The notes under the pieces are model-generated. The model had not been told where the DNA came from, did not search any database, and worked only from the letters and a program-made list of their open reading frames with translations. Shown piece by piece: positions 1 through 8,119 of a stretch of DNA of 23,420 bases (its first letter is position 1; every line of letters begins with the position of its first letter). The position numbers and the translations under genes were made by a program. Where the stretch lies: positions 1 through 23,420 of the forward strand of contig JAKSQL010000004.1 of the NCBI GenBank assembly GCA_024404125.1. Reading direction: 5' to 3'. This DNA is from Clostridia bacterium (GTDB lineage Bacteria; Bacillota; Clostridia; Oscillospirales; Acutalibacteraceae).

Positions 1-1
1 G

Positions 2-40
2 CTTGCAATCTGTCGCGAAACTGTAAGACTGGTTAAATAA
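2..40 (+). CDS. C-terminal end of an upstream gene (partial, possibly folD)
   Basis: A frame open from the left edge ends in TAA at 38-40, just before the next gene's ATG. It encodes only LAICRETVRLVK, a charged amphipathic tail. The pattern R-x-T-V-R-x-x-K resembles the extreme C-terminus of FolD (methylenetetrahydrofolate dehydrogenase/cyclohydrolase), but twelve residues cannot establish this. The other two plus frames also reach stops within 36 bases, so even the frame choice is an inference. If real, this gene is probably co-transcribed with the hydrolase that begins 3 bases after it. Confidence 0.25.
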   Translation, partial: LAICRETVRLVK

Positions 41-43
41 TTT

Positions 44-802
44 ATGGAAATAAATATTGACGGCTTAAAAATCGAATACACCGAAAGCGGAAGCGGAAAT
101 CCGATACTGCTTTTACACGGTTGGGGGTCTTCGTTTGACGTTTATACGTCAATCATAAGAAACCTTGAAACGAGGGCAAGAGTAGTGGCTCTTAATTTCC
201 CCGGCTGTAAGCAAAGTGAGGTTATGAAGAACCCGTGGACACTCGAAAATTACTGCGACTTTGTGGTAAAATTTTGTGAGGCGCTTGATATTAAAGACCC
301 GATAGTTTTCGGTCACTCGCACGGCGGCAGAGTGGCACTTTATCTTGCCGCAAAAAAAATGCTTAACATCAAAAAACTTGTTTTGCTTGACAGTGCCGGA
401 CTTATACCCAAAAAGACCTTTAAGCAAAAATTAAGAGCGAAAAACTTTAAAATCATAAAAAAAGTGCTTTCTCTGCCCGTTATAAGAAATCACTCTGAGG
501 GTTTGCTTAACAAAGCAAGAAACCACTACGGCTCGGCGGATTATAACGCAGCGCCGCCGGTACTGAGAAAAACTCTTGTATCGCTTGTTAACACCGACAT
601 TCGAGATATTCTCCCCCAAATTTCCTGCCCGACACTTCTTATATGGGGTGAAAACGATACCGCAACTCCGCTAAGCGATGCTAAAATCATAGAGGGGCTT
701 ATCCCCGATTGCGGACTGTGCGTTTTAAAGGGCGTAGGTCACTACTCATTTGTTGAAAGACCTTACGATACCAACGCTATACTTAACAGTTTTATAAAAT
801 AA
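44..802 (+). CDS. Alpha/beta-fold hydrolase
   Basis: A 252-residue single-domain serine hydrolase of the alpha/beta fold, with no signal peptide, so probably cytoplasmic. Visible elements are the oxyanion-loop motif LLHGWG (about 23-28), the nucleophile elbow GHSHGG with Ser92, the acid in WGENDT (Asp205) and the catalytic His in GVGHYS (His233), so the triad is complete. The substrate cannot be told: family members include esterases, lipases and C-C hydrolases. There is no strong ribosome site before ATG 44, consistent with coupling to the gene upstream. The next gene's ribosome site overlaps its stop codon. Placement ahead of a Mur ligase and Ddl suggests co-expression with wall synthesis but does not prove a wall role. 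Confidence 0.85.
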   Translation: MEINIDGLKIEYTESGSGNPILLLHGWGSSFDVYTSIIRNLETRARVVALNFPGCKQSEVMKNPWTLENYCDFVVKFCEALDIKDPIVFGHSHGGRVALYLAAKKMLNIKKLVLLDSAGLIPKKTFKQKLRAKNFKIIKKVLSLPVIRNHSEGLLNKARNHYGSADYNAAPPVLRKTLVSLVNTDIRDILPQISCPTLLIWGENDTATPLSDAKIIEGLIPDCGLCVLKGVGHYSFVERPYDTNAILNSFIK

Positions 803-816
803 GGAGGGTTCTTGCT

Positions 817-2382
817 TTGCTGATTACAGTTTTGATTACCGCATCGATTTGCGCTTTGTTTTCTTTATATAAACAGTTTCAGATGCTTCAGCAAAACTCG
901 TATTTTCCGTCAAGATACATCGGCTGGCTTAAAAGTTCTTATACGGTATATCTTGCACTTGAGGCGATTTGCTTTTGTCTTTCGTCCTTTTTATACACCT
1001 ACGAAAAGTTTTTATTACAGGAAATACTTTTAGTGATACTTTTGGCAGTAAGGATTTTCCTTTGTGTTAAATGTTATAAAACCTCTATTAAAAAGCTTGT
1101 GTTCACATCACGCATAAAACGGCTTATTTGTGCCGCAGTGATTATACTTGCCGCTTTAATTACGGTTTACGTTATTATGCCCGATAAACTTGCAGGTGAA
1201 ATCTGCCTTATGGTTTGCCTTATGGCAAGCATTGTATCGCCAATAATTACCCTTGCGGCATATTATCTTACACTTCCTGTCGAAAAGGCGTTTTCGCTTT
1301 ACTATGTAAACGATGCAAAAAAGATACTTAAATCTCACAAAAGTCTTACTGTTATAGGAATTACCGGCAGTTACGGAAAGACTACCACAAAATTTATACT
1401 AAACCGGATATTATCGGAAAAATACAACACGGTTTGCACCCCGCATTCGTTTAATACACCTATGGGAGTTGTAAGGACTGTACGGGAAAGCATTAAACCG
1501 CAAACACAAATTTTTATCTGCGAAATGGGAGCCAAAAAGAAAGGTGACATAAAAGAAATCTGCGATATAGTTCACCCGCAACACGGAATTATAACCTCGG
1601 TAGGCGCTCAACATCTTGATACCTTTAAGAGTATTGATAACGTTTTTTCTACCAAGTTTGAACTTTATGACGCGGTGAATAAAAACGGCGGCGGTATATG
1701 TCTTGCCAATATAGACAGTGACGAAATAAAGTCAAGAACGGATAATGCAAAAAATGCCGTTTATTTTGGTGAGGGTACGAAGTTTTATGCCGATAATATA
1801 AAATACGGTGCATCGGGCTCTTCGTTTGATTTACATCTTGACGGCAGTACGGTTTCGGTTTCCACACGGCTTTTGGGCAAACACAGTGTTGCCGATATCC
1901 TCGCCGCTGCGGCGCTTAGTCACGCTTTGGGGGTGAGTGATAACGATATAAAATTTGCAATATCCTCACTAAAGCCCACCGAACACCGTTTGGAACTTAA
2001 AAACTTTAACGGCTCGCTTTTAATTGACGATGCATACAACTCAAACCCCGAGGGGTGTCTTGAAGCGATAAATGTGCTTAACAGTTTTGAGGGTATGAAA
2101 AAGACGGTTATCACTCCGGGACTTATAGAACTCGGAAGCAAAGAATACCAGTCTAACTATAATTTGGGGCTTGCGGCGGCAAAATACTGCGATATAATTA
2201 TACTTGTAGGGAAAAACCGTTCAAAGCCGCTTTGTGACGCGATAGCGGTTACCGATTTTAATACCGATAACCTTTATATAGCAGACAGTTTTGCAGACGC
2301 TATGAAAATCTACACTCCGCTTTGTGACGAAAACAGTGTGCTTCTCATAGAAAACGACCTGCCTGACAATTATTTAAACTGA
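817..2382 (+). CDS. murF: Membrane-fused MurF-type Mur ligase
   Basis: A 521-residue protein. Residues 1 to about 155 are hydrophobic, with perhaps five membrane segments (near 1-17, 45-60, 65-85, 103-121, 128-150). A Mur ligase core follows: ATP-binding loop GITGSYGKTTTK (181-192), EMGAKKKGD (236-244), GKHSVAD (354-360), EHRLE (389-393) and the MurF hallmark LLIDDAYNSNPEG (401-413). MurF adds D-Ala-D-Ala to UDP-MurNAc-tripeptide using ATP. A canonical MurF has a soluble N-terminal UDP-substrate domain; here its place is taken by membrane segments, so the substrate or site of action may differ. Start TTG 817 is chosen because AAGGAGGG at 801-808 lies 8 bases upstream. ddl follows after 16 bases, matching the supply of D-Ala-D-Ala. 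Confidence 0.85.
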   Translation: MLITVLITASICALFSLYKQFQMLQQNSYFPSRYIGWLKSSYTVYLALEAICFCLSSFLYTYEKFLLQEILLVILLAVRIFLCVKCYKTSIKKLVFTSRIKRLICAAVIILAALITVYVIMPDKLAGEICLMVCLMASIVSPIITLAAYYLTLPVEKAFSLYYVNDAKKILKSHKSLTVIGITGSYGKTTTKFILNRILSEKYNTVCTPHSFNTPMGVVRTVRESIKPQTQIFICEMGAKKKGDIKEICDIVHPQHGIITSVGAQHLDTFKSIDNVFSTKFELYDAVNKNGGGICLANIDSDEIKSRTDNAKNAVYFGEGTKFYADNIKYGASGSSFDLHLDGSTVSVSTRLLGKHSVADILAAAALSHALGVSDNDIKFAISSLKPTEHRLELKNFNGSLLIDDAYNSNPEGCLEAINVLNSFEGMKKTVITPGLIELGSKEYQSNYNLGLAAAKYCDIIILVGKNRSKPLCDAIAVTDFNTDNLYIADSFADAMKIYTPLCDENSVLLIENDLPDNYLN

Positions 2383-2398
2383 TAAAGAGGTAAGTTTT

Positions 2399-3592
2399 AT
2401 GAAAACAAACGTTGGTGTATTTTTCGGTTGCCGTTCGGTAGAACACGAAGTTTCGATTATTTCCGCAGTTCAGGCGATGCGCGCGATAAACAGAGATAAG
2501 TATGACGTAACCCCCGTTTACGTTGCGAAAAACGGCAGAATGTATACGGGAGAAAATCTCTTTGAGATAGAAAACTACCGCGACCTTTCAAAGTTACTTA
2601 AAGAGTGCGAAGAGGTAACCTTTGTAAGAAATGAAAACGGCGTGATTATGCACTTTTTAAACACAAAACTGTTTAAAAAGAAAGCGGACGTTAATATAGA
2701 TGTTGCTTTCCCGATAGTTCACGGCACCAACTGTGAAGACGGTACTATGGCGGGCTACTTTGAATTTTTGAATTTGCCGTACGTCGGGTGTGACGTTGCC
2801 TCCGCCGCAATAGGTATGGATAAGGCAGTATTTAAAGACGTGCTTAAAAAGGCAGATATTCCCGTACTTGACTGTGTTTTGATAAGAGCGAGAGAATACG
2901 GCTTAAACAAAGAGGAAATCACTGAAAAGATAGAAAAAGAAATCGGCTTCCCGCTTATAGTTAAACCCGTAAATTTGGGATCAAGTGTGGGAATAAGCAA
3001 GGTTAAATCAAAAGCAGAACTTGACGAAGCGATAACCCTTGCAATTTCATTTGCCGACCGTATACTTTGCGAAAAGGCAATAACCGATTTAAGAGAGATA
3101 AACTGTTCGGTTTTAGGTGATGCAGACGAATGTATTGCTTCGGTTTGCGAAGAGCCGTTTATGCATGACGAAATTCTTTCGTATAAAGATAAATATGAGG
3201 GCGGCGGTCAAAACTCGGGAGCCAGCAAAGGTATGGCATCGCTCGGCAGAAAAATACCCGCAGACATAAGCGAAGAAAAAGCGCAGGAAATAAAAGACCT
3301 GTCACTTAAAACCGTTAAAGCAATGAACGCGAGCGGCGTTGTAAGAATAGATTTCTTATACGATACAAAAAGTGATAAGGTCTACGTTAACGAAATAAAT
3401 ACTATACCCGGATCACTCGCCTTTTATCTTTGGGATGCAAGCGGTATTAAATATACCGATATGTTGGACCGTCTTATAGACCTTGCATTCAAAAGGCAGA
3501 GAAACCGCGATAACCTCACCTTTACAATAGATACCAACATTTTATCGGGGGTTAATTTCGGCAGCAAAGGTGCAAAGGGAGCAAAGATGTAA
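2399..3592 (+). CDS. ddl: D-alanine--D-alanine ligase
   Basis: An ATP-grasp ligase joining two D-alanines for peptidoglycan. Visible are the N-terminal SVEHEVS motif (13-19), the central region NLPYVGCDVASAAIGMDK, the ATP-site stretch KPVNLGSSVGISK, and the C-terminal metal/ATP-site region VRIDFL...VNEINTIPGSLAFYLW. At 397 residues it is longer than many Ddl proteins (about 300-370). It carries a Gly/Ser-rich omega-loop region (KYEGGGQNSGASKG) and a C-terminal tail. D-Ala versus D-Lac preference at the second site cannot be decided by eye. A GAGGT ribosome site sits 9 bases before ATG 2399. The stop overlaps the next start as TAATG, so the transporter is translationally coupled. Confidence 0.92.
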   Translation: MKTNVGVFFGCRSVEHEVSIISAVQAMRAINRDKYDVTPVYVAKNGRMYTGENLFEIENYRDLSKLLKECEEVTFVRNENGVIMHFLNTKLFKKKADVNIDVAFPIVHGTNCEDGTMAGYFEFLNLPYVGCDVASAAIGMDKAVFKDVLKKADIPVLDCVLIRAREYGLNKEEITEKIEKEIGFPLIVKPVNLGSSVGISKVKSKAELDEAITLAISFADRILCEKAITDLREINCSVLGDADECIASVCEEPFMHDEILSYKDKYEGGGQNSGASKGMASLGRKIPADISEEKAQEIKDLSLKTVKAMNASGVVRIDFLYDTKSDKVYVNEINTIPGSLAFYLWDASGIKYTDMLDRLIDLAFKRQRNRDNLTFTIDTNILSGVNFGSKGAKGAKM

Positions 3593-4779
3593 TGACAAAT
3601 TTTTTAATAAAACTTTTTGTTAAAGATTATAAGGACGTAAAGTCGAAAGAGGCAAGAGAGCGTTACGGTAATTTCGGCAGTATTGTGGGAATTGTTTGTA
3701 ATATATTTTTATGTGCCGTTAAGATAATCATAGGCAGTATTACTTCAAGTATCGCTATCGTTGCGGACGGACTTAACAACCTTTCGGATATGGGTTCCTC
3801 GGTTATTACCATGATTGGATTTAAACTCTCCGGACGTCCTGCCGACCGCGACCACCCTTTCGGTCACGGAAGAATGGAATATCTTTCCGCCTTTATAGTA
3901 TCGGGGCTTATCCTTATAGTAGGCGGCGAACTGTTAATAAGTTCAGTAAAATCCCTTATAAACGGCGATCCCGCTCCTACCTACACCGTATGGTCGGTAG
4001 CAGCTCTTATAGTTTCAATACTCGTAAAACTCTGGCTTTATCTCTTTAACAGAAATTTGGGTAAGAAAATAAACTCATCGGCACTTATTGCCACCGCGAA
4101 AGACAGTATAAACGACTGTATTTCGACCTCGGTTATCCTTATTGCCGCAGTACTCACCCGCATTTTGCCCGCTCTGCCGTTTAACCTTGATACCGTTATG
4201 GCAATAGGGGTTGCACTCTTCATTCTTTGGTCGGGATTCTCTTCTGCAAAAGAAACAATAGGCGAGATTTTAGGCGGTCCGCCCGATGAAGAACTTGTTG
4301 AAAGCATTAAAAACACCGTACTTTCGTTTGACTGCTTTGAGGGGATACATGACCTTATAGTTCATAACTACGGCCCCGGCAGACAGTTTGCCTCGGTACA
4401 CGTTGAAGTGCCGCAGAGTATTGATATAGTTTACTGTCACGAGCAGGTAGACCTATGCGAAAAGGTAGTATGCGAGCAAACGGATGTTGAACTTGTAATA
4501 CATATGGACCCGATTGACACCGACAGCAGTGAGGTTGCCGAGACCAAAGAGGCAATAAGTAAAATAGTAGAGAATATAGACAGTCGCCTTACCATACACG
4601 ATTTTCGTATGACTCCGGTTGCCAAGCAAAAAACAAATCTTATTTTTGACGTGGTTTTGCCGTCCGGCTTTGATATGGACGAGCAGACAGTTAGGGATCT
4701 TATAAGCAAATCCGCAAAGGAAGTCAACAGTACTTTCGTTTGCGTTATCACAATAGATTACGACTTTACAGGCAGGTAG
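3592..4779 (+). CDS. Cation diffusion facilitator metal exporter, Mn-like site
   Basis: A 395-residue CDF transporter: about six membrane helices, then a long cytoplasmic domain from about residue 230. Family signs are VADGLNNLSD in helix 2, HPFGHGRMEY (88-97) and KDSINDC in helix 5. The metal-site residues read as N62-x3-D66 and D171-x3-D175. Zinc and iron CDFs normally carry His in helix 5; an N/D-x3-D plus D-x3-D arrangement is typical of manganese exporters (MntE-like), so Mn2+ efflux is the best guess, not a certainty. The C-terminal part is longer than the single small ferredoxin-like domain of short CDFs (about 300 residues). The start overlaps the ddl stop and has no ribosome site of its own. 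It ends in TAG. Confidence 0.88.
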   Translation: MTNFLIKLFVKDYKDVKSKEARERYGNFGSIVGIVCNIFLCAVKIIIGSITSSIAIVADGLNNLSDMGSSVITMIGFKLSGRPADRDHPFGHGRMEYLSAFIVSGLILIVGGELLISSVKSLINGDPAPTYTVWSVAALIVSILVKLWLYLFNRNLGKKINSSALIATAKDSINDCISTSVILIAAVLTRILPALPFNLDTVMAIGVALFILWSGFSSAKETIGEILGGPPDEELVESIKNTVLSFDCFEGIHDLIVHNYGPGRQFASVHVEVPQSIDIVYCHEQVDLCEKVVCEQTDVELVIHMDPIDTDSSEVAETKEAISKIVENIDSRLTIHDFRMTPVAKQKTNLIFDVVLPSGFDMDEQTVRDLISKSAKEVNSTFVCVITIDYDFTGR

Positions 4780-4788
4780 AATTTTTAT

Positions 4789-6276
4789 ATGTGGAAATAC
4801 ATTGCTTTTTTCAGAGCACATAAAATATTTATTATTGCCTTTGTAGCCGCCGTGGCTGTTTTGGCAGGCGGTGCTTTCGGCGTGATAGCACTTTCAAAAC
4901 TTTCCGAAAAACCGAAAGAGGTTTCAAAGGAAACGTCTTCTTACGTTGTACCGAAAGTATCCGAAATTTCTTCTGCCGAAGAGGTAGTTTCGGAGGTTTC
5001 TTCCCTGGAGGAAGTTCCGATACCGCCTAAAAAAATAGTGGTGGCGGACGCAAACGATAAAGAAGACGTGCTTAACGCCAACGTTATTAAAGACTCTACG
5101 GTAAAAAACGGTGCCGCATACACCGTTACGGAGTCGGAAAAGAAACTCGATATAAGTATGTTTAAAGGTGTAACCTACGGTATTGACGTTTCTAAGTATC
5201 AGGGAAATATAGATTGGAAAGCGGTTGCTACCTCCAACGTAAAGTTTGTAATGATACGTTGCGGTTACCGCGGATACGGTACGGGAAAACTTGTTGAAGA
5301 CCCTTGCTTTGAACAAAACGCGATAGGCGCATATCAAAACGGTATAGCGGTAGGCCTTTATTTCTATTCAACCGCCATAAACGAGCAGGAAGCGCGTGAA
5401 GAAGCGGCTTACGTTTGCCAACTCATAGATTTATTAAAGCAAAAGGGTGTAGCGGTAACATTCCCGATTGCATACGACTTCGAAGAGTTTTCTCCAAAAT
5501 CAAACGGAGATATAAGCCGCGCGGCAGAGGTTGCAAAAAGCAAAGCCGCCGTTACCGCAAATGCCTACGCATTTTTAAACTATATAAAACAAAAGGGCTA
5601 TACTCCCATTATGTACTGCTCAAAATACGGTACGACGGCGCATTTTGATATGTCAAAACTTTCCTGCTTTGATTATTGGCTTGCCCACTATACAGTAAAC
5701 GGTCAAAGGTCAAGTTATTCGGGGCCTTATGCTATGTGGCAGTATACAAACAAGGGCTCCGTACCCGGCATAAGAGGTGCGGTTGACCTTGATGTTTGTG
5801 ATTATTCGGTAAACGAAGAGGACTGTAACATTTGCTTTACTGCCGATGCTAAAATTTACAAGGGCCCCACCCCGAGTTCCGAAACGGTGTATGAAGCAAA
5901 GCAAAACTCGGTATTTGCCTCAAAAGGCGCCCTTAAAAACGGATTTTACACTGTGGTAATTGACGGTGTACGGTATTTTACCGAGAGCAAAAACGTTAAA
6001 AAAGTAACCTTTGAGGAAACTGACGAAACACTTGTTTTAACCGGAGAAACGGTTTTATATTCGCAATGCTCCGAAAACGAAAAGTTTTTTGTTGTAACCC
6101 CCGAGCAAAACACAGAAATTACGGTTACGGGAAAATGCGAAGACCTTTGGTATAAAGCAGCCTACCAAGATAAAACGGTATATCTTAAGTATGACGAAAC
6201 GCTTATTAAGCCGTCCGAGCCCGAACCTGAACCCGAGCCCGAACCTGAACCCGAGCCACAGTCGGAAACAGAATAA
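4789..6276 (+). CDS. Membrane-anchored GH25 lysozyme with Pro-Glu tail
   Basis: A 495-residue secreted or anchored muramidase. Residues 1-12 are basic/aromatic and 13-36 form an uncleaved-looking membrane segment. A Ser/Glu/Val-rich linker follows to about 80. The GH25 domain spans about 128-340: YGIDVSKYQG with Asp133, MIRCGYRGYGTG, and the D-x-E catalytic pair in YDFEEF (Asp230, Glu232), then LAHYT and WQYT. GH25 enzymes cleave the MurNAc-GlcNAc bond. Residues about 345-470 form two SH3-like or beta-rich stretches of unknown role. The end is a run of Glu-Pro dipeptides (476-490), which may span the wall. It begins 9 bases after the CDF stop with only a weak ribosome site and is the last plus-strand gene before a terminator. 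Confidence 0.9.
   Translation: MWKYIAFFRAHKIFIIAFVAAVAVLAGGAFGVIALSKLSEKPKEVSKETSSYVVPKVSEISSAEEVVSEVSSLEEVPIPPKKIVVADANDKEDVLNANVIKDSTVKNGAAYTVTESEKKLDISMFKGVTYGIDVSKYQGNIDWKAVATSNVKFVMIRCGYRGYGTGKLVEDPCFEQNAIGAYQNGIAVGLYFYSTAINEQEAREEAAYVCQLIDLLKQKGVAVTFPIAYDFEEFSPKSNGDISRAAEVAKSKAAVTANAYAFLNYIKQKGYTPIMYCSKYGTTAHFDMSKLSCFDYWLAHYTVNGQRSSYSGPYAMWQYTNKGSVPGIRGAVDLDVCDYSVNEEDCNICFTADAKIYKGPTPSSETVYEAKQNSVFASKGALKNGFYTVVIDGVRYFTESKNVKKVTFEETDETLVLTGETVLYSQCSENEKFFVVTPEQNTEITVTGKCEDLWYKAAYQDKTVYLKYDETLIKPSEPEPEPEPEPEPEPQSETE
6220..6255 (+). repeat. Two exact 18-base tandem repeats encoding the Glu-Pro tail
   Basis: The unit CCCGAACCTGAACCCGAG occurs twice in a row (6220-6237, 6238-6255), in frame, encoding the Pro-Glu repeat of the lysozyme tail. 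Both the alternation of GAA/GAG and the exact match point to recent unit duplication; copy number may vary between strains. Confidence 0.85.
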
Positions 6277-6278
6277 AA

Positions 6279-6301
6279 AAAGACCTGCGTTGCAGGTCTT
6301 T
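6279..6301. terminator. Bidirectional intrinsic terminator
   Basis: A perfect 10-base-pair stem (6279-6288 with 6292-6301) closes a 3-base loop. It is followed on the plus strand by AATTTTTT and preceded by an A-run that becomes a T-run on the minus strand. It lies between the stop of the lysozyme (+, 6276) and the stop of the transketolase C-terminal subunit (-, 6316), so it can end both convergent transcripts. Confidence 0.93.
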
Positions 6302-6315
6302 AATTTTTTGTCTTG

Positions 6316-7245
6316 TTATTTTTTAAGGGCTATTGCCTTTTTTGCCTTTTCGGCTATGTTTACTCCGCGCAGGCCGAATTCATCAAGCAATGCTTTTGCG
6401 GGGCCCGAATGACCGAAAGTATCGTAAACACCCACCTTTAATACCGGTACGGGATACTCTTCGCAAAGTGTTTCGCATACCGCGCTTCCGAGTCCACCTA
6501 TAACCGAATGTTCTTCTGCGGTTACGATAGCGCCCGTTTCTTTTGCGGCTTTTAGGATGATACCCTTATCAAGCGGTTTTATGGTGGCAATATTTATTAC
6601 CCTTGCGTTTATCCCCTCGTCTTTAAGTATGTCCGCGGCAATAAGTGCCTCGTTTACCATAAGACCGGTAGCGACTATCGTTACGTCACTGCCGTCTTTA
6701 AGTTGAACGCCTTTACCTATCTCAAATTTATAATCGTCACCGAAAATTACGGGTACGGCAAGACGACCGAAACGCATATATACGGGACCGTCACACTCTA
6801 TGGCCGCTCTTACCGCAAGTTTTGCCTCGGTTTCGTCCGCAGGGTTTATAACCGTCATACCGGGTATGGTACGCATAAGTGCTATATCTTCACAGCATTG
6901 GTGAGTAGCACCGTCTTCACCTACTGATATACCCGCGTGGGTAGCGCCGATAATTACGTTTAAATGCGGATAACCTATTGAGTTTCTTACCTGCTCAAAC
7001 GCTCTGCCCGCCGCAAACATGGCGAAACTGCTCGCAAAAACCTTTTTGCCGGTAGCGGCTATACCTGCCGCTATGCTCATCATATTCTGCTCTGCTATAC
7101 CGCAGTCGTAAAATCTTTCGGGAAACTCTTTTTTGAATTTACCCGTTTGTGTGGCTGCCGCAAGGTCTGCGTCCAAAACCACAAAATCGTCTCTTTCTTT
7201 ACCGAGTTCTACAAGCGTCTGGCCGTACGCCGCTCTCGTTGCCAC
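6316..7245 (-). CDS. Transketolase, C-terminal subunit
   Basis: The second half of a split transketolase, which moves two-carbon ketol units in the non-oxidative pentose phosphate pathway. It carries the pyrimidine-binding and C-terminal domains: VVLDADLAAATQTGKF, the catalytic-Glu motif GIAEQN (Glu52), and GEDGATHQ. Its length of 309 residues is normal for this subunit. The N-terminal subunit gene lies directly upstream. The start used here is GTG 7245, with only a weak GAGAAG ahead of it. A far better start, ATG 7266 behind AGGAGG, is in the same frame but is followed at codon 3 by TGA (7258-7260). The residues after that TGA (EVKCVATRAAYG) look like a normal subunit N-terminus. This may be a sequence error, a real mutation bypassed by GTG, or a start-stop leader. 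Confidence 0.92.
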   Translation of the reverse strand: MATRAAYGQTLVELGKERDDFVVLDADLAAATQTGKFKKEFPERFYDCGIAEQNMMSIAAGIAATGKKVFASSFAMFAAGRAFEQVRNSIGYPHLNVIIGATHAGISVGEDGATHQCCEDIALMRTIPGMTVINPADETEAKLAVRAAIECDGPVYMRFGRLAVPVIFGDDYKFEIGKGVQLKDGSDVTIVATGLMVNEALIAADILKDEGINARVINIATIKPLDKGIILKAAKETGAIVTAEEHSVIGGLGSAVCETLCEEYPVPVLKVGVYDTFGHSGPAKALLDEFGLRGVNIAEKAKKAIALKK

Positions 7246-7257
7246 ACATTTAACTTC

Positions 7258-7279
7258 TCACACCATGTTCTCCCTCCTC
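7258..7279 (-). promoter_or_regulatory. Strong ribosome site leading to ATG-GTG-TGA
   Basis: On the minus strand, GAGGAGGGA is followed 4 bases later by ATG (7266-7264), GTG and TGA (7260-7258), all in the frame of the transketolase C-terminal subunit. Spacing from AGGAGG to the ATG is ideal, while the downstream GTG 7245 has no comparable site. The arrangement is either a broken start or a two-codon leader. Confidence 0.7.
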
Positions 7280-8116
7280 TTACTTTAACGATGCCTTATA
7301 TGCTTCAAGTTCCGCTACTGCCTGCTTTGTTTGCTCATCGTCAGGAGCACTGCCGTGCCACGAAACCTGATTTTCCATAAACGATACGCCCTTGCCCTTT
7401 ACGGTTTTTGCGATAATGGCAACGGGCTTATCTACCTTCTCTGCTTCTTTAAAAGCATTTTCTATACTGTCAAAATCATTACCGTCAATAGTAATTACGT
7501 GCCAACCGAATGCCTCAAATTTCTTATCAATCGGCTTTGCGGAGTTTACATCGTCTATCGTGCCGTCTATTTGCAAATTGTTAAAGTCTACTATTGCGGT
7601 GAGGTTTGAAAGTCCTTTATTGCCTGCGAACATTGCTGCTTCCCAAACCTGACCTTCTTCTATTTCGCCGTCACCCAAAACGGTATAAACCTTAAAATCG
7701 TTTTTAAAATGCTTTGCCGAAAGCGCCATTCCGCAAGCGGCAGAAATGCCCTGACCTAACGAACCGGTGGACATATCCACACCGGGTATATGTTTCATAT
7801 CAGGATGACCTTGAAGGAAAGAACCTATGTGACGAAGATTTAAAAGTTCCGACTTATCAAAAAAGCCCCTTAACGCAAGTACACTGTACAGCGCCGGTGC
7901 GCAGTGACCTTTTGAAAGCACAAAGCGGTCTCTGTTCTCCATTTTCGGATTTTTGGGGTCTATGTTCATCTGCTCAAAGTAAAGATATGTAAGTATATCC
8001 GCACACGAAAGCGAGCCCCCCGGATGACCTGACTTTGCTGCATTGGTAGACTCTATTACCCCTATTCGCACGTCGGTCGCAATTTTTTCGAGTTCTGTTT
8101 TTCTTGATTTCTCCAT
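7280..8116 (-). CDS. Transketolase, N-terminal subunit
   Basis: The thiamine-diphosphate-binding half of a split transketolase, 278 residues as usual for this subunit. Visible motifs are SGHPGGSLS (29-37, His31), LSKGHCAPALY (His71), QGHP (His104), and the cofactor motif GDGEIEEGQVWEA (148-160) ending in FNN (178-180). Together with the C-terminal subunit it forms the active enzyme of the pentose phosphate pathway. The start ATG 8116 has AAAGGA 8 bases upstream. The gene lies 3 bases from the HAD phosphatase stop and 34 bases before the partner's GTG start, so one transcript is likely to make both halves. Confidence 0.95.
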   Translation of the reverse strand: MEKSRKTELEKIATDVRIGVIESTNAAKSGHPGGSLSCADILTYLYFEQMNIDPKNPKMENRDRFVLSKGHCAPALYSVLALRGFFDKSELLNLRHIGSFLQGHPDMKHIPGVDMSTGSLGQGISAACGMALSAKHFKNDFKVYTVLGDGEIEEGQVWEAAMFAGNKGLSNLTAIVDFNNLQIDGTIDDVNSAKPIDKKFEAFGWHVITIDGNDFDSIENAFKEAEKVDKPVAIIAKTVKGKGVSFMENQVSWHGSAPDDEQTKQAVAELEAYKASLK

Positions 8117-8119
8117 TTT

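Noticed and set aside
4437..4821. Long antisense open frames opposite the CDF gene, and similar ones opposite mutS, mutL and rluD
   Set aside because: They mirror strongly supported genes, lack ribosome sites and show no recognisable domains; they are reading-frame shadows.
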